Positions 1 through 10,287 of a stretch of 64,000 nt of DNA are shown here, piece after piece. The stretch spans positions 5,270,001 through 5,334,000 of the forward strand of contig JAPNXP010000007.1 of the NCBI GenBank assembly GCA_028753945.1, in the 5' to 3' direction. The position numbers and the translations under genes were made by a program. The stretch is from Hexactinellida sp. DTS-2022. Its lineage: Eukaryota > Porifera > Hexactinellida. The notes under the pieces are model-generated. The model saw nothing but the letters and a program-made list of their open reading frames with translations. It was not told the DNA's origin and ran no database searches. Each line of letters begins with the position of its first letter. Positions within the stretch are counted from its first letter, which is position 1.

Positions 1-103
1 TCACTTGCATACATTTGTAATAGACTAGGCCTAGGGAAAGAAATCTTTTACTCCTTAACTGATAATTTTGTTGATATTAACGAGAGTTTATTGTGTGTAT
101 GTA

Positions 104-279
104 TATAGTATAACCTCGGTAATATTTCTAAGAGGGGACCCTTAGATATGTTCGCAATATCCGGAATTCGTATTAACTGGTGTCATTTGCATTGAAAGGG
201 TTTAAAGGGAACTGTAATAGTGTTCGTATTACCCATAATTTTGTAATAACCTTCTTAATATCAACGAGGTTGTACTGTA
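104..279. repeat. MITE R2 in the CPSF2 intron entering the window
   Basis: A 176-bp degraded R2 copy, TATAGTATAACCTCGGTAAT to CAACGAGGTTGTACTGTA. It ends 32 bp before the first CPSF2 exon in the window. Confidence 0.8.
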
Positions 280-311
280 GTTAAACTGTTCTATTACTAA
301 GGTCGTCCCAG

Positions 312-3300
312 CCTGCTAATAACGGATGCGTTTAACGCGCTTAACGTGCCGGCTAAGCGCAAGAAGCGGGACGAGGCGCTGATAACGGAGATCCTGCGGA
401 CCATGGAGCGGGGCGGAAACATGCTGATAGCAGTGGACACAGCCGCCCGCGTGCTGGAGCTCTCTCAGCTGTTGGATCAGCTGTGGCCCAACGAGGACCT
501 CAGTCGCTACAACATCGTGCTACTCAACTACCAGAGCTGGAATGTTATCAATTTCGCGAAGAGCCAGGTTAGTGTATCATCCAATCATTCAAAATAATAT
601 CACTGGATTCAGTATATAAGTACTAGACTCTTAATAATACGAACATCAGAGGACAGTTGAAATTTGGTCGTATTATCCGCAATTCGTAATAATTTGCATG
701 CATTGTATAGGCTAGGGAAATCCAATCTTGTTCACGAATCACGATAACCGATATTTCGCCTTATCCGTGTACAGTGGATTCCGGTTATAACACATCGTCG
801 GGAACTGCACTTAATTACTTTATTTACTTATAACCGACATAAATTATAAAGGGTATATGGCAACCGTTTCCAAAATAGTGTATTATATCCGATATGTTCT
901 TATAACCGGTGTGCTTATATCCGACATATACTGTACTATATAGTATTACGATGTTTCCACTGTTGCGAAGGTAGAATGGATGAGCGAGAAGATACTGAAG
1001 CTGTACGAAGACAGACAGGAGGAGAAGCGCACAAACCCGTACGAAGACAAGAGAGACAACCCATTCAAGTTCCGCTACATTCGCTCCTACCACAGCATAG
1101 AGGAGTTGGATCGGATCCCGGACCCTAAAGTGGTCCTTGCTAGCCCTCCGGACCTAGAGTGCGGACTGGCGAGGGAACTGTTCCTCCGCTGGGCCGGGGA
1201 TCAGAAGAACTCTGTTGTGTTCACCACCCGGACTAGCCCGGGGACCCTAGCCCGTATTCTGATAGACAACCCGCGTAAGGAATCCGTGGTGCTGGAGGTG
1301 AGACGGAGAGTTAAGCTGCAGGGGGCGGAGCTGGATGCGCATATCGCCAGTAAGGCGGAGAAGGAGAGCGCACTTAAGCTCGAGAGGGAGCAGCTGACTA
1401 GTGTGTGAGTAATGTCTGTTGTATTACCAGCCAGGCCAGCTTGTACGGTAACTCGACTGCTACGTTGCTTCTTCATTGGTATATTATAAGTTTCTAAATT
1501 AAAATCTATTGTTTACTAATTTGGTAAACAATGAATGAAAATTCATAGTGACCTAGAGGCTATACTTCCAATGGGTATAATAGGTAAATGGTTATGCTGG
1601 TTCGAATATAGTATTATAAACTATGTTTATTATTTGTAAATACAATTTTAACTAAGAATACGCGAACTGTATATTAGTTGATCCGTCGCGATAATATACT
1701 AGTAGATTATATAACTATGCATGTGTACCTTATATAATACTAATAATACAGGAGCGCGTCTCGCGGCATAGCCTCTACCCTGAATCTGTCGCTCAGCGTC
1801 CCCGAGGTAGACGAGGACAGCGACAGCGACCTGGACACGGATCTGGAGCCGACCAGTCCGATCGGACAGCCCGCGAAGCAGCTTAAGACCCCGCGACACG
1901 ACCTCATGGTCACAGAGGAGACCAAGTCGAGGTCCACCTTCTTCAAGCAGACCAAATCCTTCCCGATGTTTATTAGCTATGAACACAAACCGAAGTGTGA
2001 CGACTATGGAGAGATAATACGCGCTGAGGACTATATTAGGGATCCCTATTACGACAGGTATAATACAGTTAACTCCCGTTATACCAATTCGGATATATCG
2101 AAATAGCCGCTTATAACGAAATGGAGATTTTCCCCCAGAGCACTAAATACATTGATTATTATCCGCTTATAATGAATATCTGGATATAACTAAGGGATTA
2201 ACAGTTCCAAAGCACTTCGTTATAACGAGAGTTGACTGTACTTGGTTTGTTGCTTTTAAACAGCTGTTTCTGTAGACTGGAAGATAACGTGTTCGGGGGT
2301 GGGCTCGGTTCAAAGGTCACTGAGGCACAGAAGCGGGAGAAAGCCCCTGCAGAGCATCCAACTAAATGCGTTAGCACGATGCAATACATTGATATTAAAT
2401 GCACTATAACATTCATAGACTTTGAAGGCCGTTCTGATGGAGATTCTATCAAACGAATTCTGTCACTTGTTAAACCTCGTCAGCTGATAATCGTGCATGG
2501 AATGCCAGAGCCTACTGCGCATCTAGCTGAGTACTGCGTTCGGAACATTGGAATTCCTCCGGAAAAGGTGTTCACTCCTAGGACCGGTGAATGCGTTGAC
2601 TGCACCAGTGAGAGACACATATACCAAGTCAGTTTTATAGTTGTACAGTAAAACCTCCAAAAATGAACACCTCCAAGAAATGAACAACTCCAAAATATGA
2701 ACACTTTTTCTCGGTCCCAAATTTTCCCCATTCCTTTAGACACACATTATGATAAATCATGAAAAGTGAACACCTCTCAAAAGTGAACGTTTTGGCTGGT
2801 CCCCAGGGTGTTCACTTTCTAAAGGTTTACTGTACTAGCTGCTTAATGGTTGTTAATGGGTGTTACTGGCAGGTTAAACTGAAAGACAGCTTGGTCAGCT
2901 CGCTGAAGTTCTCTCGCGCGCAGGACGCCGATCTGGCGTGGGTGGACGGACTGATTTGTTTCGAGGACGGAGACGCAGAGGAGGGAATGGAATTCCAGCA
3001 GGAGGACGGAATCGGGGGCAGGGGCGGGGCCAGGGTGCGAGATGACGACACGGTCCCTGTTCTGGATCTGCCTCCCAGCTCTAGGTTAGTTAGTCAGCAC
3101 ACACTCTGTTCCTACTTTAGTTATAGTGTAGAACTCGGGTATAACGACCTAGGTTAGTACATACCACTCTAATTCCTATAAATAGTTATACTGTAGAACC
3201 GGATTAGGGGCTAATTAGTACAGACACACTCTAATCCCTACATTTATAAATATAAATAAATACAGTAGAACTCGGTTATAACGAGCTGGGTTAGTACGTA

Positions 3301-3724
3301 CTTTGGCTTAGTATACATACAATATTTTACCCAAGTTTGTAAAGCAGTATGTATTTATATGTAGGGTAAACTCAATTACTACGTACAATCGGATAATACG
3401 TACTTATTCCCTAGGGTTACGTTATGACTTATAACCGACTTCTATTGTTATGCTTAGTATTATACGTTATAACCGAGTTCTATTGTTATTCTTAGTATAT
3501 CGGGACATAACGAAGTCTTCATTAACGAGCCTAGACTGCCAGACTTCAAACAAGTCCTTACACGCAATAATATAAAAGCAGAGTTTTCGGGCGGAGTTCT
3601 TATTTGCAACTCCCTTGTGGCGGTACGGAGATCCGAGGCGGGGAAGATTAGCCTGGAGGGAGCTCTCTGCGAGGACTTCTTTACCGTACGTAGACTATTG
3701 TACGAACAGTATGCTATCGTTTGA
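312..3724 (+). CDS. CPSF2: CPSF2 (cleavage and polyadenylation specificity factor 100 kDa subunit), 3' part, six exons
   Basis: CPSF2 is the catalytically inactive metallo-beta-lactamase/beta-CASP partner of CPSF73 in the nuclear complex that cleaves pre-mRNA for polyadenylation. The exons I assembled are 312-567, 971-1404, 1752-2057, 2276-2627, 2873-3084 and 3496-3724; phases agree across all five junctions and the frame ends in TGA. Translation gives [19 protein letters not shown], then [39 protein letters not shown], the acidic linker with SFFKQ-type residues, [35 protein letters not shown] and a C-terminus ending LLYEQYAIV, all diagnostic of CPSF2. The metallo-beta-lactamase half lies left of the window. 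Exon 4 could instead begin at 2264. At least four of the five introns inside the window, and the one entering it, carry a MITE. Confidence 0.95.
770..935. repeat. MITE R1 in CPSF2 intron
   Basis: A 166-bp element, TACAGTGGATTCCGGTTATA to TCCGACATATACTGTA, the inverse orientation of 21421-21588. It ends 35 bp before the acceptor at 970. A degraded R2-like block lies just upstream (about 610-700). Confidence 0.85.
2064..2240. repeat. MITE R5 filling a CPSF2 intron
   Basis: A 177-bp element, TACAGTTAACTCCCGTTATA to TATAACGAGAGTTGACTGTA. It begins 6 bp after the donor; without it the intron is 41 bp. Confidence 0.88.
2644..2834. repeat. MITE R3 filling a CPSF2 intron
   Basis: A 191-bp element, TACAGTAAAACCTCCAAAAA to TTTCTAAAGGTTTACTGTA, with several TGAACAC/GTGTTCA copies. 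It begins 16 bp after the donor; without it the intron is 54 bp. Confidence 0.9.
3123..3488. repeat. compound MITE R6 in the last CPSF2 intron
   Basis: Several R6 ends are stacked: GTAGAACTCGGGTATAACGA near 3127, TACAGTAGAACTCGGTTATA at 3261, and inverse ends near 3449 and 3488. It ends 7 bp before the final exon's acceptor. One insertion inside another, or a partial duplication, would explain the pattern. Confidence 0.7.
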
Positions 3725-3861
3725 TACTAATAGATATCTTATATGAAATTTTAGCACTTAATTATAATACAATTTATAATTTCAGTGCCCCATTCAAATT
3801 CGGAAGCGATAAGTTACGTATATTCACTATTGTTTTACGTTTAATAAATGCTAGTTTAATA

Positions 3862-4560
3862 ATGGTTGACCCGTCTCAAAGAGCCTCGGGATACAGTGAT
3901 AACATTGACTTTACGAAAATAATTCGAGAGGCCGCTCACGAAATGAACGCAGAAGACAAATACCAGAGAGAGAACGATGCCAAGTTCCGCGCTGTGTATC
4001 AGAAGGTCGCTACTTATGAAGAGTTTTGTGACATTGTTCTAGCTTCAAATCTAAGGCCGCTTGATAAAGCTGATTCTGTTTCAAATGCAGGTGCTGGTCT
4101 GTGTACTTGGAATGTAAACGCGATTGAATCTCCAAACAAACAACAACAAACTGAAGGGATGGAACCTATTGAGCCTCGAAATATCGCTTTAGCTTTTGAG
4201 GATACTAATATTCAATCACAATCCGAGTTCTACAGAGTGTATGGGAAACTGTCTATTGAAGATAAATACTTATTTCTACTGCAGATTGGTGGGGACAAAC
4301 TTTTAGTTTTATTTCCAACTGAAATTGATGTATTCGACGATATTATGCTGGTTTTAAGCAATGGATTTAGAGAAGTTGACCTCAAATCTACCGTTAATAT
4401 ACTCCAGTGTATAGCAAGCATGAATAGATTCTCTCTAGCCATTCAATTTATTGCTAAATCTTCTAAGACTAACCTCACTTCCCTACTCAAGTTAATCACT
4501 GAATTGATGACTCCTGATGAAAGTGAAAAGGTTGTTTCAATTTATAATAAATACCTCTAA
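3862..4560 (+). CDS. CCDC103: CCDC103, axonemal dynein assembly/attachment factor
   Basis: CCDC103 is an oligomeric factor needed to attach and assemble dynein arms on cilia and flagella. The 232-residue product starts at the ATG at 3862. The open frame extends upstream, but those residues are not family-like. Near the N-terminus is the hallmark helix with the pattern EDKYQREN..KFRAVYQKVATYEEF, followed by VLASNLRPLDK. The second half holds the RPAP3_C-type helical domain, with FYRVYGK, YLFLLQIGG and NGFREVD. Length is close to the human protein. It is a single exon on the same strand as CPSF2, 137 bp after its stop, and convergent with the sterol reductase gene. Its presence implies motile cilia or flagella in the organism. 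Confidence 0.88.
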   Translation: MVDPSQRASGYSDNIDFTKIIREAAHEMNAEDKYQRENDAKFRAVYQKVATYEEFCDIVLASNLRPLDKADSVSNAGAGLCTWNVNAIESPNKQQQTEGMEPIEPRNIALAFEDTNIQSQSEFYRVYGKLSIEDKYLFLLQIGGDKLLVLFPTEIDVFDDIMLVLSNGFREVDLKSTVNILQCIASMNRFSLAIQFIAKSSKTNLTSLLKLITELMTPDESEKVVSIYNKYL

Positions 4561-4696
4561 TAACAATCACTTAATAATACATTAACAGACATATTTATGC
4601 AGCAATTAGATAAATACAATACAATATTACGGTTTAATTAGCTTAACTAAAGAAAGAGTTTTCACTAACTAACTATTATCAGAGCGAGCGTAGCAG

Positions 4697-6007
4697 TTAT
4701 ATGACATAAGGTATAAGTCTGTAGGGAACGCGCTTGCAATAATCATTCCAGTATTTCCCATACTTTTCTCTACATTTCCACTCATCACGTATAACATGCT
4801 GTAAGACCACTAATGATAGAGTTATCAAATAGATCCATGGGAAAAAGGTGTCAAAAAGCGCAGGTAGCGTCCAGGCGAGAGAAGCTAGCAACTCAAGCGA
4901 GCAGTGGAACTGTCTAGCCCAACCCCAGAATCCATTTACCAACAAAATATTCTGTTTTTCCTCAGTACCGCCTACTGTATACTTTGCCCAAATAATTTCT
5001 GCTTTCTTCCCGAACACGAGACATTTCCCTTCTGTTTGCCTAACTATTTCCTTCTGCATATCTGCCCAGTAAGTTAGCCAAGTGAATAATATTCCCATTA
5101 AAACACAGCCAATGCAATACAAACTTGAAATCTCAACCTTGTGCATGGCTAGATACACGGTTGGTGTGTTGAATCCGACTGCAACAAAAGCTATGCAACC
5201 CCAGCATATGTAGAACCCCGCTCTATCGAACGCCATGTCCATAGTCTTGGTGTATGCCTTCTCCCAAATGTAGAACTTGAATAGGTACTGAGTTTGTATT
5301 ATCGCAGTCGCCATGTACGCGTAACTAACTTCACCGAATTTCTCCTGTTGGTAAGCTAAGCCGGAGAATATCAGTAATTGCCATAGCATAAGTCCGAACC
5401 TACAGTTCGTGAATACCTTAATGTCCCACCCCATTATCCTAGGGTATAGCTCTGTGCCCCAGTAGAAGTCGAATATTGCATTTCCTGACAGCTCGCACTC
5501 TACAGTGCTTGGATAGAATATTCCCTTTATGTAGAGAAATACGCAGAATATTAACCCAAAGCAAACCAGTGTAGTGATCAGTTCTTGATACAGGTCAATT
5601 AGAATGGTGGCTGGAAACAGGTTGAATCCGTACGAAGAATAAGAGAAGAAGAGAACACAAGTTAGTAGGTACGCCCATATCCCATTATCGCGGTATTTCG
5701 GTACATGTCCGTTTGGGGCGATTGGCCCCTCATACTCTGGCCCGGGCATGAGACGCATTAGAAGGATCTGTAGGAGTGAGAGGATGCCGATTATCTGCCA
5801 GCACTTGGCAGTACCGAAGAAGGAATCGATCCACTGTTCCTGCACAAGAGTTAGGAACCCCTTCGTAGCTATAGCGTCACCTAGTGCAGTCACAGATCCG
5901 TTAAGTTTAGCCACACAATGCGCTAATAGCACTGTGCTCACTGGGGCTGTGAGCATCAGTATCGCAGGCCCGATTGAATAGTGAATTGCTCTTCCTAATG
6001 CTTCCAT
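4697..6007 (-). CDS. DHCR7: sterol delta-7 reductase, resembling the plant DWF5 type
   Basis: A multi-pass ER membrane enzyme that reduces the delta-7 double bond of sterols with NADPH (7-dehydrocholesterol or 7-dehydro-phytosterol reductase). The first ATG in frame is at 6007, giving 436 residues. Family features are IDFYWG-like FDFYWGTELYPRI, DIKVFTNCRFG, DRAGFYICWGC, GKCLVFGKK, the signature around LLVNGFWGWARQFH, and the C-terminal KYGKYWNDYCKRVPYRL. By memory of the family, several of these motifs and the WTLPALFD stretch match plant DWF5 better than vertebrate DHCR7. The residues after the signature Arg (QFHCSLE) depart from the usual RH-x-[NH]-Y. It is single-exon and on the same strand as HAP2. 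Lamin B receptor and delta-14 reductases are related alternatives but fit less well. Confidence 0.88.
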   Translation of the reverse strand: MEALGRAIHYSIGPAILMLTAPVSTVLLAHCVAKLNGSVTALGDAIATKGFLTLVQEQWIDSFFGTAKCWQIIGILSLLQILLMRLMPGPEYEGPIAPNGHVPKYRDNGIWAYLLTCVLFFSYSSYGFNLFPATILIDLYQELITTLVCFGLIFCVFLYIKGIFYPSTVECELSGNAIFDFYWGTELYPRIMGWDIKVFTNCRFGLMLWQLLIFSGLAYQQEKFGEVSYAYMATAIIQTQYLFKFYIWEKAYTKTMDMAFDRAGFYICWGCIAFVAVGFNTPTVYLAMHKVEISSLYCIGCVLMGILFTWLTYWADMQKEIVRQTEGKCLVFGKKAEIIWAKYTVGGTEEKQNILLVNGFWGWARQFHCSLELLASLAWTLPALFDTFFPWIYLITLSLVVLQHVIRDEWKCREKYGKYWNDYCKRVPYRLIPYVI

Positions 6008-6435
6008 GGTAAAAAGCTCGAAATAGTTAACAAACAAAACTTTTCAGGTTCTTCAGTCTGGAATTTGTGGAGATAAAATATGCCTAACTAGTTGAAACCT
6101 GATATTTAAGGAGTCTACAATTTCAAATTAACCACTCTACTGGAAACTGCTAGGTGGTAGCTTATCAACCATTTAATGACAAATGGAATGTTATAATAAA
6201 GTTTCTTGGAAGTCTGCTTTTGTGAAGCCAGATTTACGTAGCATGTTACGAGCTTCACTTGAATGAACTTTCGGTAATTATTATTAGCAATCAATTTTAA
6301 TGTCAAGCTACATTTGTTATTGATTATCTAAATTTTTATACTGTTATACGAGAACGATAATAATCAAATATACGCGCTTATTAATACCTGATTTACTAAT
6401 TAATAACGAGTATTATTATGTACACAAACTCTCAA
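6008..6435. other. intergenic gap, HAP2 3' end to sterol reductase 5' end
   Basis: A 428-bp AT-rich stretch between two minus-strand genes. It should hold the HAP2 3' UTR and the sterol reductase promoter. I see no further gene and no recognised repeat. Confidence 0.6.
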
Positions 6436-8553
6436 CTAGTGACGTAACCAGGTTCTAACCCTCTTACCACACAGCACCACACAACACAAGGGAGATGCTA
6501 CTAGTATTAGCAAATACTTTAGCACCTTTTCTATCTGCATGTCTTCTGTGTCCATGTAGCAGGTGCATTCGAATGTCTCTGCTCTCCAGTCGAGTATCCT
6601 CGTTGGGAGTTTGCCTTTCCTCTTAAACGAAGTCTGTTTATCCTCAATATACTTTTTGGCCGCTATTGCTCCCCTGCATTTCCCACTGCAGTTGAATAGA
6701 CGCGTGTCTCTTTGTCCGCCGCTCTCCTTCAACTTGTGTTCGAGTTCTGTTTTCAGAGTTTTCTTCCAGCAAACCACTCGGCCGATAGCCAGTTTAAAGC
6801 AGCCCGGGATTATAATGCACGAGGCGATTAAAACCGCGAATCCATCGAGACGACAAGCAGCCACAAGTGTTATAAGCATCAGGAGTATCCTGCTTTTCCA
6901 CCTCGCGGTAGGATCTTCTAGCAGCAATTCAATTGTAGACACATAACACTCTGTTTCATTGCCGCCCTCACACATACAACCACAGTTTATAATGCAAGCA
7001 CACGTTGTGTTTGTCTTGATAACGAACTCAATAGAATCTACTGTGTTAAGTTCGCTGTCCCATAGCATAGCAGTGCATCTGTACATTTTTCCTTCTTTGA
7101 TAAATGACTGCACTCGAAACTCTACTGATTTCTTCTCCCCAGCTTCCAACGTAGTTTTCTTATTCTGAATGCTAGTTAATCCCTCCGGACACATCATGCC
7201 TAAATTAAAGGCACTCGTCAATGTCCCTGTGTTTTCAATGTCAATTGTAACTCGACCGAATTCTGTGAGAGCTTCGAATTTGCTTGCGTTAATCTTCAGT
7301 ATAACTCCGCTCGCTATGTTCCTTACTAGCTTGACGTCATCGGCTTCCAATTCGAGAGTTATTTTCGTTGTATGCGTTCCTAAATCTTCGCATTTTATTT
7401 GCAAACGATCCGCTGAAGTGGATTTGTGGATTTTACAAGATTGTTCTAAGAAATACCCCTTATCTTTATCACTGGTGTGGTATTTATTTTCCCTCGCTTT
7501 GTTGCGTATCCCTTCGCTTATAAGGTACAAATCCCATGGCTGATTCCCCAAACAAGATCCATTCCTGTAATTACACCTGCTAATTTGATTCTTGAACGCG
7601 GTATACCCTACACCAATTCTGTCACAGCTCAGTCCACTCAGATCTACCTTACTCGTGGGAACTAATAACCAACTGTTCGCTCCCTCTTTATACACCCTGG
7701 CGTAATTGCCGCGAGTATTTCGCTTCTGACTGAGTGAGGGCACGAAAAGTATTCTATCTTCAAACGTATCAATCGCGGTTATTGGCGCGTAATCTCCGTG
7801 TATCTTAGCAGTCACACCTTTCTGAGAAGTTAGAGTGTCAGATTTCGGTGTTACTGTAACCGTCTCTATTTCCTCCCAATCGAAAGGCAGTCCGTCACTC
7901 CGATCCGCCTCTCTTCCCATCTCGATCTTAACATGGATCTTGTACTCCACTATAGGCGGCTTAATGCTATATGCATCGTAATATAGTTTGGACATACGTA
8001 GACAGTGAGCTGAGAATCGATTCGTGAAGGCTTGTATGTTAGTGCATTTGTGTACCCCGCGTATTCTCTGACCAGCTGAGTGGCACCTGCAACAGAAACC
8101 CGAACTGTCTGCTATTCTTTTTTTCGCTTTATCCAATGCGAACCCACACTGTGTATTAGCCTCGTGATCTTGGTCTCGACAGTGCTCAATTCTCCAACCA
8201 AACCTCTTCACTATTTCCTCATAAGGATGGCCATTCACTGTCTGCTCATAGACAATGTTATAAGTGAGGTAAACCTTCGTTTTGGTTACTGTTATTCGTA
8301 TCGGCGACTTCAAATGAGACTGTTCTTTATCATTGCCGTTGGTTGTTCCGATAGAGTGTATGTTCGCGTAGAGAGCCTCAGTATCTCCATTGCTGTCATG
8401 CAGTGCGAGGGATATTAGGATTCTCTGATGACAATTCCCGCCTGACAATTCTTGGTCCTGTATGGTACAAGTTTCAATACTGCTTTTAGACAGTAAGATA
8501 CTATGGGCTAACGGTAGAAATATAAGCCAAAGGGAGACAAACAAAACTTTCAT
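6436..8553 (-). CDS. HAP2: HAP2/GCS1 gamete fusogen
   Basis: HAP2 is the conserved eukaryotic gamete membrane fusion protein, structurally a class II fusogen. The in-frame ATG at 8553 gives 705 residues starting with a clear signal peptide (MKVLFVSLWLIFLPLAHS); the open frame upstream of it lacks an ATG. The ectodomain is Cys-rich. The HAP2-GCS1 signature region around residues 150-200 has SSGFCCRC, a spaced Cys, HCL, and a tyrosine-rich stretch ending SIKPP. Further motifs include VGYTAF, LGNQPWD and the immunoglobulin-like third domain with MCPEG. A Cys cluster (TCACIINCGCMC) precedes a long hydrophobic region at about residues 553-590. The cytoplasmic tail is basic and Cys-rich and has a second hydrophobic stretch at the end. 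The gene is single-exon and divergent from a CatSper-family gene. Confidence 0.92.
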   Translation of the reverse strand: MKVLFVSLWLIFLPLAHSILLSKSSIETCTIQDQELSGGNCHQRILISLALHDSNGDTEALYANIHSIGTTNGNDKEQSHLKSPIRITVTKTKVYLTYNIVYEQTVNGHPYEEIVKRFGWRIEHCRDQDHEANTQCGFALDKAKKRIADSSGFCCRCHSAGQRIRGVHKCTNIQAFTNRFSAHCLRMSKLYYDAYSIKPPIVEYKIHVKIEMGREADRSDGLPFDWEEIETVTVTPKSDTLTSQKGVTAKIHGDYAPITAIDTFEDRILFVPSLSQKRNTRGNYARVYKEGANSWLLVPTSKVDLSGLSCDRIGVGYTAFKNQISRCNYRNGSCLGNQPWDLYLISEGIRNKARENKYHTSDKDKGYFLEQSCKIHKSTSADRLQIKCEDLGTHTTKITLELEADDVKLVRNIASGVILKINASKFEALTEFGRVTIDIENTGTLTSAFNLGMMCPEGLTSIQNKKTTLEAGEKKSVEFRVQSFIKEGKMYRCTAMLWDSELNTVDSIEFVIKTNTTCACIINCGCMCEGGNETECYVSTIELLLEDPTARWKSRILLMLITLVAACRLDGFAVLIASCIIIPGCFKLAIGRVVCWKKTLKTELEHKLKESGGQRDTRLFNCSGKCRGAIAAKKYIEDKQTSFKRKGKLPTRILDWRAETFECTCYMDTEDMQIEKVLKYLLILVASPLCCVVLCGKRVRTWLRH

Positions 8554-8703
8554 TCCAAAGTTTAAATCCTTTTGATCTGATGAATCGGAATATATCAATT
8601 TTTGACGAATTTCGCTACAATCAATGCCATCTGTGTTTCATACAAATTTCTCTTTTAATTGAAAAATTTGTTCAGAAGTTATTATCCATTGTTTTGTACT
8701 GAA
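8554..8703. promoter_or_regulatory. putative bidirectional promoter between HAP2 and the CatSper gene
   Basis: Only 150 bp separate the start codons of HAP2 (minus strand, 8553) and the CatSper-family gene (plus strand, 8704). Both 5' UTRs and both core promoters must fit here or overlap the genes. No intron or MITE is visible. A shared, germline-active promoter is inference from the spacing and the known roles of the two products. Confidence 0.55.
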
Positions 8704-10287
8704 ATGTGGGATCGCTTCAAGCACCGTAAATTTATTCCAGAATCTTCCGAAGAGTTAGTCAAGCGAGTTCGTCTCAGCCCTTGCATTCCGGCTGCTGACC
8801 GTATTATATACAAACCCGCTCTCGATCTCAGTGAAGGCAGCTACTTTATTCCTTACGGAAATGAAGATGGAAAGGAAGAGGACGATAGAGTTTGCCACAC
8901 AGAAGTAATGGATCAAGACGAGTCTATGGTGGAGAACGAATATTTCCACCAACTATTAGGACAGATTTTAGACGGATTATCTTTCAAGCTATTTATCCTA
9001 GTCGTAATCTTACTAAATTCATTCATAATCGGTCTACAATCCTTCCCACATTTAGAGGAGAACTACGGTGTTTATTTTCACGCGTTGGACCGCCTTTTCC
9101 TTATCATTTTCATAATGGAGCTGCTATTCAAACTGTACTATGACTTTTGGATGTTCTGGCTAGAAGGTTGGAATATATTTGACTTTGTCATAATCGCATT
9201 CACAGTACTAGGCAATAACTTCTATAATCTCACAAATGCGAGGATATTTAAAATACTTAAAGTAATCCGTGCGCTGAGAAGTTTGAGGAGCATAAGCGCA
9301 TTCCAGGGCCTACAGATTGTGATACACACCATCTGGAATTCCATTCCCGATATGGCTAATATCGCAGCGCTGCTCCTTATAGTTATGTTAATATTCTCTA
9401 TTATCGGCGTGTCGATATTTGGCGAGGTTTCGCCTCGAGATTTCGGGAATTTGTGGCGCGCTTGGTTCACGTTGTACATTTGTTTGACACAAGATGGCTG
9501 GGTTGAGGTGTTCAAGCGACTCGAATCACGAAACTATTATGAAATAGGTGCGATATATTTCGCAACATTTATTGTAATCGGAGCTTTTGTGTTGATGAAC
9601 TTGGTAGTCGCGGTTGTGATTACTGTCCTTGAGCGGGCGTTGGAGGAAGAACAGGAGCTGGATGCGATTGAGAGACTTAATAAAGCAAAGGCTGCGAATT
9701 TAGTGGATTTAAAGGCAATTGACGGATATGAAAAATTAAAGGAAATTAATTTTAATCAGAGACCGATTGAAATTCCAGATTTCAAGTTTAATGCAGAAGA
9801 GTTGTCATTGTATTTCGTTACTTTATCTGCGCTTGAAGATAACTTTCGCGAATTTAAACAAATAAAAACTCAGCTTCACACGATTCTTCACAACCAAAAG
9901 ATCATTAATAAACTTGTTCAAATCCCTGTGGAGTCATACAGTCCTGAACCGGATATTATTATCACATCTCATTCTTGCGAAATATCACACTCTGCGGAAT
10001 CTAATGATGATATAGCGCAGCTGGAAGACACGCTTCACACCAGAACGCGCGCTGCTTCTCTCAAGCGACGGTTTTCAGTTGGGATACAAAACTTCAAGAA
10101 TATCGTTCTACCTCCTAACCCCATTCCTGACCCAATCCCTGGATGTCTCTCTCATGGTACACTCACTACTGACGTGGTTAGCAATCTTATGCGCATTTCA
10201 TCTGCTGCGCATATTGATGTAGAGGGGGCTAATGGGATTGGAGACCTGTTCACACGAATGAAAGACTGGAGATATTCCCTTTCATAG
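8704..10287 (+). CDS. CatSper-family sperm calcium channel subunit (CatSper4-like)
   Basis: A single-repeat six-transmembrane voltage-gated cation channel subunit, 527 residues from the first ATG. S1 is at about residues 95-112 (FKLFILVVILLNSFIIGLQ) and S2 at 129-146. S4 at 178-198 carries regularly spaced Arg/Lys (RIFKILKVIRALRSLRSIS). The pore loop holds TQDGW at about 262-266, matching the CatSper T-x-D-x-W filter, and S6 is VLMNLVVAVVITVLE. The C-terminal 190 residues are cytoplasmic and partly helical. CatSper alpha subunits form a heterotetramer in the flagellar membrane that controls sperm motility. Assignment to CatSper4 rests on the ICLTQDGW pore and is less sure than the family call. 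Single-exon. Confidence 0.85.
   Translation: MWDRFKHRKFIPESSEELVKRVRLSPCIPAADRIIYKPALDLSEGSYFIPYGNEDGKEEDDRVCHTEVMDQDESMVENEYFHQLLGQILDGLSFKLFILVVILLNSFIIGLQSFPHLEENYGVYFHALDRLFLIIFIMELLFKLYYDFWMFWLEGWNIFDFVIIAFTVLGNNFYNLTNARIFKILKVIRALRSLRSISAFQGLQIVIHTIWNSIPDMANIAALLLIVMLIFSIIGVSIFGEVSPRDFGNLWRAWFTLYICLTQDGWVEVFKRLESRNYYEIGAIYFATFIVIGAFVLMNLVVAVVITVLERALEEEQELDAIERLNKAKAANLVDLKAIDGYEKLKEINFNQRPIEIPDFKFNAEELSLYFVTLSALEDNFREFKQIKTQLHTILHNQKIINKLVQIPVESYSPEPDIIITSHSCEISHSAESNDDIAQLEDTLHTRTRAASLKRRFSVGIQNFKNIVLPPNPIPDPIPGCLSHGTLTTDVVSNLMRISSAAHIDVEGANGIGDLFTRMKDWRYSLS

Noticed and set aside
6563..7665. Several open frames antisense to HAP2
   Set aside because: They fall opposite well-supported HAP2 coding sequence and show no family features.
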